Assembly (NCBI GenBank): GCA_036985755.1
Contig: BTQG01000123.1
Location: 1 to 5,498 of the forward strand
Reading direction: 5' to 3'
Source of the DNA: JACZST01 sp036985755
GTDB lineage: Bacteria > Actinomycetota > Acidimicrobiia > Spongiisociales > UBA5794
DNA: 5,498 nt
A program made the translations under genes and the position numbers. The notes beneath the pieces are model-generated. The model searched no databases. It had not been told where the DNA came from and was given only the letters and a program-made list of their open reading frames with translations. Below are positions 1-4,702 of this stretch, piece by piece (within the stretch, counting starts at the first letter, position 1; each line of letters starts with the position of its first letter).

Positions 1-93
1 GCTAGCTGTAGCCGGCGGTTTCCTGTTTCTCCCCCTCTTTGGCGTCGCATTTGGCGATTGTGCGACGGTTGGGGGATTTTGTCTTCGTCTCCA

Positions 94-145
94 CCGCGGA
101 GCGGGGGAGACGCGGCGAAGCTGATGCTTCGCCGCAGAGGGGGCT
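94..145 (-). repeat. Repeat module A, inverted relative to module B
   Basis: Read on the minus strand, this unit runs AGCCCCCTC (145-137), then a 10-bp-stem palindrome (135-112), then GTCTCCCCCGC and a small CCGC/GCGG hairpin at 94-104. The same order of parts occurs on the plus strand in 267-312. This suggests that the two are copies of one module in opposite orientation. The central arms 137-152 and 190-206 would pair the two halves into a larger cruciform or stem, as in paired REP (BIME) elements. Confidence 0.55.
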
Positions 146-266
146 TTGGGGGAGTTACCGATCACTTGCGCTCGGTCGCGACCAGCGAGCCCCCAAAAGC
201 CGCCTCCGCTAACAGGCTTCGTCTCCTCGCGGCTCCCCCACTTCGTGGGAGAGGCGAAGGCCTGAT

Positions 267-312
267 AGCCCCCTCCGTCAGCGGCTGCCGCCGCTGTTTC
301 CTCCCGCAAGGG
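267..312 (+). repeat. Repeat module B, running up to the dipeptidase stop codon
   Basis: On the plus strand the module reads AGCCCCCTC (267-275), palindrome CAGCGGC-TGCC-GCCGCTG (279-296), then TTTCCTCCC and a CCC-GCAA-GGG mini-hairpin (303-312). The first nine bases equal those of module A exactly when A is read on the minus strand. The longer inverted repeat CTGTTTCCT/AGGAAACAG (294-302/316-324) carries the structure across the dipeptidase stop codon at 314-316. Confidence 0.55.
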
Positions 313-313
313 T

Positions 314-1447
314 CTAGGAAACAGGGGGAGGAAACGGGACGTCGTTCTCAGCGAGCACCCGCAGCGCGTTCTCCCCGAGGACCTGACGGATCGCCGCCTC
401 GTCCCAGCCTCGTCTCAGAAGGTCGGCGGTGATCGCCGGGTAGGTGGACACGTCTTCGAGACCCACCGGTGTGGCATCAATCCCGTCGAAATCCGAGCCG
501 AGCCCGACGTGCTCGACCCCGGCGACCCCGGCGATGTGTTCGATATGGTCGACGACGTCGGCGACGGTGACCACCGGGTACGGGTCCTCGGCGAGGAGGC
601 GGGCCAGCTCGGCCTCGACGGCGGCATCGTCACCAAGGCGCCGCTGAAGCTCCCGGGCCAACCCAAGGCGCTCCCCGCCGTGGACGGAGGCTGCTTCGGT
701 GACGAACGCCGGATAGAAGTTCACCATCACCACCCCGCCGTTGTCGGCGACAAGCTCGAGGACGTCGTCGGGCACGTTGCGCGGATGGGAGGCAACGGCG
801 AGCGCTCCCGAGTGCGACGCCATCACCGGTCGCTCGCTCACCGCCAGGGCGTGGCGCATGGTGTCGGGAGAGACGTGGGAGATATCGACGATCATTCCGA
901 TCCGGTTCATCTCCCGTACCACCTCCTCGCCAAAGCCGGTGAGACCGCCGTGGCGGGCCTCATCGGTGGCGCTGTCGGCCCAATCGTTGGTGTCGGCGTG
1001 GGTCAAGGTGAGATATCGGACGCCGAGGTGTCGCAGCCGCCGCAGCGCATCGAGCGAGTTCTCTATGCAATGGCCGCCCTCGGCCCCCAGCAGCGATGCG
1101 GTGTGGCCGCGGCCGCGTATCGCCGCGACCGAGGCAGCTGTGTCGGCTTCCTCGAGCTGGGCGCACCGCTGGATGAAGCTGCGGACGAGATCGATCTGTT
1201 CCAATGTGCTCTGGAAGGGTGAGGAGTTCGAGGCGGGGATGTAGACCGACCAGAACTGGGCGCCGACCCCGCCGCGGACCAAACGGCGACTGTCGGTGTG
1301 GTACCCGTCGAGCGGACCGCAGGGGTCGGCGGTCTCGAGGTTGCCCCCGGCGCGGATCCGCAGCGCCCAGGCCAGATCGTTGTGCCCATCCACGACCGGC
1401 AGGTCGGCGTGGATGCGTGTTGCGGTTTCGGCCACGTCGAGCACCAT
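314..1447 (-). CDS. Membrane-dipeptidase (renal dipeptidase) family zinc peptidase, M19
   Basis: This predicted 377-aa protein matches peptidase family M19, binuclear-zinc enzymes of TIM-barrel fold that cleave dipeptides (some members act on D-amino-acid dipeptides). Expected metal and active-site motifs are in order: VDGHND with H22 and D24, GAEGG with the bridging E123, DISH with H191, ASHSG with H212, HPRN with R223, and GSDFDG at 317-322. The length fits the family. No signal peptide or membrane segment is visible, so a cytoplasmic enzyme is likely. I chose the ATG at 1447: it precedes the conserved PVVDGHND block by a normal distance, and a TAACGT box lies exactly 6 nt upstream, which fits a leaderless message. 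The last residues (about PFPPPVS) are encoded by sequence belonging to the neighbouring repeat cluster. The substrate cannot be told from sequence. Confidence 0.93.
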   Translation of the reverse strand: MVLDVAETATRIHADLPVVDGHNDLAWALRIRAGGNLETADPCGPLDGYHTDSRRLVRGGVGAQFWSVYIPASNSSPFQSTLEQIDLVRSFIQRCAQLEEADTAASVAAIRGRGHTASLLGAEGGHCIENSLDALRRLRHLGVRYLTLTHADTNDWADSATDEARHGGLTGFGEEVVREMNRIGMIVDISHVSPDTMRHALAVSERPVMASHSGALAVASHPRNVPDDVLELVADNGGVVMVNFYPAFVTEAASVHGGERLGLARELQRRLGDDAAVEAELARLLAEDPYPVVTVADVVDHIEHIAGVAGVEHVGLGSDFDGIDATPVGLEDVSTYPAITADLLRRGWDEAAIRQVLGENALRVLAENDVPFPPPVS

Positions 1448-1453
1448 CGGGCG

Positions 1454-1459
1454 ACGTTA
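1454..1459 (-). promoter_or_regulatory. -10 box of the dipeptidase gene, leaderless start
   Basis: On the minus strand TAACGT (1459-1454) fits the TANNNT -10 pattern. It is followed by six bases (CGCCCG) and then the ATG at 1447. This is the geometry of leaderless actinobacterial transcripts, where the first transcribed base is the A of ATG. No well-placed Shine-Dalgarno sequence is seen. A -35 box was not recognised. Confidence 0.55.
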
Positions 1460-1463
1460 CCCT
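1458..1463 (+). promoter_or_regulatory. -10 box of the deaminase-kinase operon, leaderless start
   Basis: TACCCT fits TANNNT and is followed by six bases (TTCCCC) and then the ATG at 1470. Spacing is identical to that of the divergent dipeptidase promoter. The two -10 boxes share the TA at 1458-1459. No Shine-Dalgarno sequence precedes this ATG, which supports leaderless translation. No clear -35 box was found. Confidence 0.55.
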
Positions 1464-1469
1464 TTCCCC

Positions 1470-1910
1470 ATGAGCGATCCTTTCCTCGCCGCCGCCATCG
1501 AGCAGGCCGAGCAGGGTCTTGCCGAGGGCGGAATCCCGATCGGCTCGGTGCTCGTCATCGACGCAGAGATCGTGGGCCGCGGTCACAACCAACGCATTCA
1601 GCGGTCGAGTCCGGTGCTCCACGCCGAGATGGACTGCCTCGAGAACGCCGGCCGCCTCTCGGCTTCCGAGTACCGCAGGGCCACGATGTATACGACGCTA
1701 TCGCCGTGCGACATGTGCACCGGAGCAATCCTGCTCTACGGCATCCCGAGGGTGGTGGTCGGAGAGCATCGGACGTTCCTCGGCGGTGAGGATCTGCTCA
1801 CCGCCCGTGGCGTCGAGGTCGAGGTGCTCGGCGATCAGCGCTGCGTCGACCTGATGACGGCGTTCATCGCGGCACGACCTGAGGTCTGGAGCGAAGACAT
1901 CGGGGAATGA
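1470..1910 (+). CDS. Cytosine deaminase of the yeast FCY1 type (CDA-fold zinc deaminase)
   Basis: This predicted 146-aa protein belongs to the cytidine-deaminase-like fold. It most resembles the eukaryotic (yeast) cytosine deaminase, which converts cytosine to uracil in pyrimidine salvage. The zinc site is HAE (H51, proton-shuttle E53) plus PCDMC (C80, C83). Yeast-type landmarks include GGIPIGS near 20-26, GRGHN (N40, equivalent to the substrate-binding Asn), LENAGRL, YTTLSPCDMCTGAI, YGIPR, TRGVEV and the C-terminal ARPEVWSEDIGE, where W140 and D143 match residues closing the cytosine pocket. Yeast has HGE where this has HAE. Length agrees with the family (about 150 aa). It is unrelated to the CodA amidohydrolase. 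Longer in-frame upstream starts would run into the divergent dipeptidase gene. Its TGA overlaps the next ATG. A different nucleobase substrate cannot be excluded. Confidence 0.9.
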   Translation: MSDPFLAAAIEQAEQGLAEGGIPIGSVLVIDAEIVGRGHNQRIQRSSPVLHAEMDCLENAGRLSASEYRRATMYTTLSPCDMCTGAILLYGIPRVVVGEHRTFLGGEDLLTARGVEVEVLGDQRCVDLMTAFIAARPEVWSEDIGE

Positions 1911-2461
1911 CTTACCTCATGCAACGCATCTCGGTCGTTGGCATCTCCGGCACAGGGAAGACGACGGTGGGCAAGGCCATCGCCGAGACCCTCGGTATCC
2001 CCTTCGTCGAGCTCGACGGGATTCACCACCAGCCAGGGTGGACGGAACTCTCCGCCGAGGATTTCCGGGCGAGGGTGCGACCCATCGTCGACGAAGAAGC
2101 CTGGGTGATCGACGGCAACTACAGCTCCAAGGGTGTGCAGGACCTCGTCTGGCCGCGGGCCGATACCGTCGTCTGGCTTGATCTGTCGCGATCGCAAGCC
2201 ATGCGCAGGGTGATTCGGCGCACGATTCGCAGAGCGGCAACGCGCCAGGAGCTGTGGAACGGCAATGTCGAGCCGTTGAACAACTTCTTCGATCCGCGAC
2301 CGGAGAAGAACATCATCACGTGGACCTGGACCCGGCATCCAACGACCCGCGAGAAATATCAGGCAAAGATCGACGATCCCGTGTGGTCTCACCTCGACAT
2401 CATCCGGTTACGGACACCGGCCGAGGTGAAGACCTTCCTAGAGAACCTCAGATCCCGGTGA
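1907..2461 (+). CDS. P-loop NTPase, adenylate-kinase-like small kinase
   Basis: This predicted 184-aa protein is one of the small P-loop proteins often annotated as adenylate kinase or AAA-family ATPase. Walker A is GISGTGKTT (12-20). It is followed by VELDGIHHQPGW (about 34-45), the family's WVIDGNYSS (about 66-74), a hydrophobic strand ending in WLDL (90-93), a basic helix rich in Arg (100-113), LWNGN (116-120) and the ITWTWTRH region with REKY (about 137-151). It lacks the long lid of true adenylate kinases, so the phosphate acceptor is unknown. The start overlaps the deaminase stop as ATGA (1907-1910), which indicates translational coupling. An alternative ATG at 1919 begins just before ISVVG and lies 12 nt after GGGGA, so it is possible. 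Being cotranscribed with a cytosine deaminase, it may handle a nucleoside or nucleotide; that is inference only. Confidence 0.85.
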   Translation: MTYLMQRISVVGISGTGKTTVGKAIAETLGIPFVELDGIHHQPGWTELSAEDFRARVRPIVDEEAWVIDGNYSSKGVQDLVWPRADTVVWLDLSRSQAMRRVIRRTIRRAATRQELWNGNVEPLNNFFDPRPEKNIITWTWTRHPTTREKYQAKIDDPVWSHLDIIRLRTPAEVKTFLENLRSR

Positions 2462-2492
2462 ACGGACTCGCGACTCTCTCAGATCTCGGTGA
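2447..2492. repeat. Short direct repeat across two converging gene ends
   Basis: CTCAGATCCCGGTGA (2447-2461) and CTCAGATCTCGGTGA (2478-2492) match at 14 of 15 positions, 31 bp apart. The first contains the kinase stop codon; the second contains, on the other strand, the stop codon of the HTH regulator. Only 17 bp separate the two genes, and no hairpin with a T-run is visible between them. Confidence 0.5.
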
Positions 2493-3174
2493 GGCAGGTC
2501 TCGTCTTCTCCGCCGTGCGGCGTGACGATGACCAGCGAGGGCTGATTGGTGCGTTCGAGTAGACCAGACACCAAGCCCTGATCCAGGCGGCACACGATGT
2601 CGGGGTGAGCCTCGGCGCTGCCCCCGAATGGGCAGTGCCGGGTGACGAGGCGGTGCTCGCCCGGCCGCGCCTCGATCTCGAAGCCAACCCCCATCATTGC
2701 CGTGGCCACCGCCCTGGCCGCTGCCTCGTAGCCTGCGTCGTCTTCGAAGCCCAACTCGGCAGCGAGCTCACGCCCGTACTCCCGGCCCACCTCCTCGGCG
2801 ATGTCGCCGGCATCGACGGGTGCGATCCTGTTCACGACGCGCAGCAACAGCTCGGCCAACAGGTCGTAGCGAAGGGCAGGGAACTGAACGGACACATCTT
2901 TGCTCGTCGACTCGTAGTGTTTTGCCGGCCGTCCTGCGCCGGGCCCGGAGCGGCCTTCGGGGCGCCTGCGGGACACGCACAGGTAACCGTCGGCGACGAG
3001 GTGATCCAGGTGGTGTCGCGCCACATTGGCGTGGATGGTGAACAGCTCCGCTATCTCAGACACCGTTACCGGCTCCGTCGACTCGCGCACGGCGACGTAG
3101 ATGCCACGTCGCGTCGTGTCGCCGAGCGCCGATGCGAGATCGCTTACCTGTCGATCGAATTGCGCGGTGTCCAT
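2479..3174 (-). CDS. HTH transcriptional regulator, SufR-like (COG2345) with C-terminal cysteines
   Basis: This predicted 231-aa protein has an N-terminal winged helix-turn-helix of ArsR type: LGDTTRRGIYVAV (17-29), VTVSEIAELF then HANVARHHLDHLVADGYL (about 36-65), and a basic wing with GRPAKHY (81-87). The C-terminal half carries RHCPFGG (C181), PDIVCRLDQG (C195) and a final C227. This layout resembles SufR, a repressor of Fe-S assembly genes whose C-terminal cysteines hold a cluster. The spacing here is C-X13-C-X31-C. H180 and H190 could also be ligands. The ATG at 3174 is preceded on the minus strand by AGGA about 4 nt upstream. The gene is divergent from mrp, with palindromes between them, so autoregulation and control of mrp are plausible. 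Cluster binding is inferred from cysteine position and context. Confidence 0.82.
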   Translation of the reverse strand: MDTAQFDRQVSDLASALGDTTRRGIYVAVRESTEPVTVSEIAELFTIHANVARHHLDHLVADGYLCVSRRRPEGRSGPGAGRPAKHYESTSKDVSVQFPALRYDLLAELLLRVVNRIAPVDAGDIAEEVGREYGRELAAELGFEDDAGYEAAARAVATAMMGVGFEIEARPGEHRLVTRHCPFGGSAEAHPDIVCRLDQGLVSGLLERTNQPSLVIVTPHGGEDETCLTEI

Positions 3175-3194
3175 GGAATCCTGCTTTTAGTGAA

Positions 3195-3218
3195 CCGCCA
3201 GATTGGCTGGTCTGGCGG
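3195..3218. promoter_or_regulatory. Candidate operator: 8-bp perfect inverted repeat
   Basis: CCGCCAGA (3195-3202) and TCTGGCGG (3211-3218) form a perfect inverted repeat with an 8-bp spacer. The half-site centres are about 16 bp apart, suitable for a dimeric winged-helix protein. A looser pair, GAACCGCC (3192-3199) and GGTGGTTC (3226-3233), overlaps it with one mismatch. It lies 21 bp upstream of the regulator's start and about 27 bp before the presumed -10 of mrp, so binding could affect both directions. It does not match the known SufR sites that I can recall. Confidence 0.45.
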
Positions 3219-3241
3219 CAAGATCGGTGGTTCTCTCCGGT

Positions 3242-3251
3242 AACTATAGTT
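3242..3251 (+). promoter_or_regulatory. Likely -10 box of mrp inside a 10-bp palindrome
   Basis: AACTATAGTT is a perfect 10-bp palindrome containing TATAGT (3245-3250), a good match to the TATAAT/TANNNT -10 element. Transcription would begin near 3257, giving a leader of about 24 nt that contains the AGGAG ribosome site. No convincing -35 box lies 16-18 bp upstream, which fits an activator-dependent or operator-controlled promoter. The region is visibly AT-richer than its surroundings. Confidence 0.5.
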
Positions 3252-3259
3252 TCTATCCA

Positions 3260-3274
3260 CTATCTCGATAGGAG
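3260..3274 (+). promoter_or_regulatory. Ribosome binding site of mrp next to a small inverted repeat
   Basis: AGGAG (3270-3274) stands 6 nt before GTG at 3281 and fixes that codon as the best start. TTG at 3275 would abut the site with no spacing. CTATC (3260-3264) and GATAG (3267-3271) form an inverted repeat with a 2-bp centre that overlaps the first bases of AGGAG. The related string ACTAT also appears at 3243 and 3259. Confidence 0.5.
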
Positions 3275-3280
3275 TTGCTC

Positions 3281-4384
3281 GTGGTGGACATTGAAGCGGT
3301 GCGAACTGCGGTCGGCGCGGTACAGGATCCCGAGCTCCATCGCAGCCTCAGCGACCTCGACATGCTGCGCGAAGTCGAGGTCGTTTCCGACGATGCGATC
3401 AGGGTGCTGGTCGCCCTCACCGTGCCGGGCTGTCCGCTCAAGGACCGGCTGACCGCCGATGTCACCGCGGCCGCAAGCAGTGTTGCGGGGGTCAGCCGGA
3501 TTGTGGTCGATTTCACCTCGATGACCGATTCCGAGCGGTCCGGTGTGGTGCAGAAGGTCCGTGGCGTGGAAAACATCCGCGAGGTGACGATCGGCAAGCC
3601 GGGTTCAAAGACGAGGGTGATCGGCGTGTCTTCCGGTAAGGGAGGCGTGGGCAAGTCGACCGTTACGGTGAACCTCGGCGTCGCCCTGGCCCGGCAGGGA
3701 AAGCGAATCGGAATCATCGACGCCGATGTGTGGGGCTTCTCGATCCCGAAGATGCTCGGCATCGATCGTCAGCCGGTTGTGCTCGACGACATGCTGCTTC
3801 CCCCGGAAGCTCACGGGGTCGCCGTGATGTCGATGGATTACTTCGTCGCCGACGACCAGCCCGTCATCTGGCGGGGGCCGATGCTGCACAAGGCGATCGA
3901 GCAGTTTCTTGTCGATGTCCATTGGGACGAGCCCGACTACCTGTTGATCGATATGCCCCCTGGGACCGGCGACGTTGCCATCTCGCTGAGCCAGTTCCTT
4001 CCGAGAGCCGAGACGATCGTGGTGACGACGCCGCAGCCGACCGCAGAGAGAGTCGCCGCCCGCGCCGGCCTGATGGCGGAGAAGGTCAACCAACAGGTGC
4101 TCGGTGTGATCGAGAATATGTCCTGGTTTACCGGTGACGACGGCACGCGCTATGCGATCTTCGGTGAAGGGGGAGGGGAAGCGCTTGCGGCCAAGCTCGG
4201 GGTCGACCTGCTCGGACAGGTCCCGCTGGTGCCGAACTTGCGAGAAGGGGCCGACGCCGGGCTGCCGGTCGTGGTGGTTGATCCCGAGGGAGACGCTGCG
4301 ACCGCGTTCGAACGGCTCGCCGCCGAACTCGAGGCTCGTGGACCTAGGCTGCGTACCCACCCCGAGTTAGTCATCACCAACTGA
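3281..4384 (+). CDS. mrp: Mrp/ApbC (NBP35-like) iron-sulphur cluster carrier ATPase with MIP18 domain
   Basis: This predicted 367-aa protein carries and transfers Fe-S clusters to apo-proteins in the cytoplasm, by family knowledge. An N-terminal MIP18/DUF59 domain (about 1-85) includes QDPEL and the conserved PGCPLKD with C51. The ATPase domain follows: deviant Walker A GKGGVGKS (119-126), DADVWGFSIPKMLG from D147, WRGPMLHKAIEQF (about 197-209), DYLLIDMPPGTGD (219-231) and TTPQP (249-253). At the place where many Mrp proteins have ENMSxF followed by CxxC, this one reads ENMSWFTGDDGTRYAIFG (from 278) with no cysteine. The MinD-like fold otherwise looks intact, and there is a short charged tail. 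I chose GTG 3281 because AGGAG lies 6 nt upstream. DUF3107 follows after 13 bp; a SufR-like gene is divergent upstream. Confidence 0.93.
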   Translation: MVDIEAVRTAVGAVQDPELHRSLSDLDMLREVEVVSDDAIRVLVALTVPGCPLKDRLTADVTAAASSVAGVSRIVVDFTSMTDSERSGVVQKVRGVENIREVTIGKPGSKTRVIGVSSGKGGVGKSTVTVNLGVALARQGKRIGIIDADVWGFSIPKMLGIDRQPVVLDDMLLPPEAHGVAVMSMDYFVADDQPVIWRGPMLHKAIEQFLVDVHWDEPDYLLIDMPPGTGDVAISLSQFLPRAETIVVTTPQPTAERVAARAGLMAEKVNQQVLGVIENMSWFTGDDGTRYAIFGEGGGEALAAKLGVDLLGQVPLVPNLREGADAGLPVVVVDPEGDAATAFERLAAELEARGPRLRTHPELVITN

Positions 4385-4397
4385 ATGGATATATGAC

Positions 4398-4634
4398 ATG
4401 TCCGAGACCGTCACCGTTCGTTTTGGCATCACCTCAGCGCGGGAGCTCGAGATCGAGGTCGAGCAAGACCAAGACGTCGCCAAGGAGTTCGAGGAGGCGC
4501 TGTCAAGTGGGGCTCAGATGCTGTGGATAGCCGATGCGCAGGGGCATCGTCACGGCATTGTCATGGGCAAGGTCGGGTTCATCGAGGTCGAGGCCGCATT
4601 GCGGCGCGACGTCGGCTTCGGCTCGGAGGCCTGA
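4398..4634 (+). CDS. DUF3107 family small protein
   Basis: This predicted 78-aa acidic protein matches the actinobacterial family DUF3107, whose function is unknown to me. Visible family features are a short first strand (VTVRFGI), the RELEIEVEQ segment, a helix around DVAKEFEEALSSG, the strand LWIADAQGHRHGIVMGKVGFIEVE and the terminal RRDVGFG. There is no signal peptide, membrane segment or cysteine. It starts 13 bp after the mrp stop, so the two are probably cotranscribed. The ribosome site is poor (GAATGGA upstream), and a dummy ATG at 4385 opens a three-codon frame (ATG GAT ATA TGA) just before the real ATG. This suggests reinitiation or coupling. Its partnership with Mrp is inferred from position only. 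Confidence 0.85.
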   Translation: MSETVTVRFGITSARELEIEVEQDQDVAKEFEEALSSGAQMLWIADAQGHRHGIVMGKVGFIEVEAALRRDVGFGSEA

Positions 4635-4678
4635 GCCGCGCTCCTGGCAGCCATGGGCTCGAAGGTCCGGTGGCCGCC

Positions 4679-4692
4679 CCTGGGAGCCCAGG
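4679..4692 (+). terminator. Weak hairpin between converging DUF3107 and whiB genes
   Basis: CCTGGG-AG-CCCAGG forms a compact GC hairpin followed on the plus strand by TTTGG, too short a T-run for a strong intrinsic terminator. An alternative pairing, TGGGCTC (4654-4660) with GAGCCCA (4684-4690), uses the same right arm. It lies 44 bp after the DUF3107 stop and 10 bp beyond the whiB stop, so it could serve both strands weakly. Confidence 0.35.
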
Positions 4693-4702
4693 TTTGGCAG
4701 GT

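Larger units (their letters stand above)
18..335. repeat. Cluster of nested inverted repeats (REP/BIME-like intergenic element)
   Basis: This stretch has no gene I can support and is packed with hairpin-forming repeats. Those visible are 43-49 with 61-67 (CGTCGCA/TGCGACG, 11-nt loop), 112-121 with 126-135 (10 bp, loop TGAT), 137-152 with 190-206 (one mismatch and one extra base), 213-225 with 251-264 (one bulge) enclosing CCCAC/GTGGG at 237-249, 279-285 with 290-296 (loop TGCC), and 294-302 with 316-324 (9 bp). GTTTCC at 18-23 and GGAAAC at 330-335 mark possible outer edges. A near-direct repeat, CTGTTTCTCCCCC (23-35) and CTGTTTCCTCCCG (294-306), also sits at both ends. The composition (G and C runs, symmetric arms) differs from the genes. 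It looks like a repetitive extragenic palindrome cluster; copy number in the genome is unknown from this window. Confidence 0.75.

Noticed and set aside
294..324. Hairpin as a rho-independent terminator for the dipeptidase gene
   Set aside because: The stem is good, but no T-run follows on the minus strand, and the structure fits better as part of the repeat cluster.
58..432. Open frame of 124 codons on the plus strand over the left-end repeats
   Set aside because: It is built from the inverted repeats and the antisense of the dipeptidase 3' end. The product is low-complexity Arg/Ser/Pro/Gly sequence with no domain, and no ribosome site precedes it.
509..1222. Long plus-strand frame (237 codons) antisense to the dipeptidase
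   Set aside because: It is a shadow frame of a GC-rich gene. The opposite strand has complete M19 motifs in order, and the antisense product resembles nothing I know.
4115..4172. Frameshift explaining the missing CxxC in Mrp
   Set aside because: The frame continues without a break into the conserved IFGEGGGEALA and GQVPLVPNLREG segments, and other frames show no CxxC here.
3605..4360. Long minus-strand frame (251 codons) antisense to mrp
   Set aside because: The Walker A and other MinD/Mrp motifs establish the plus strand as coding; this frame is a compositional shadow.
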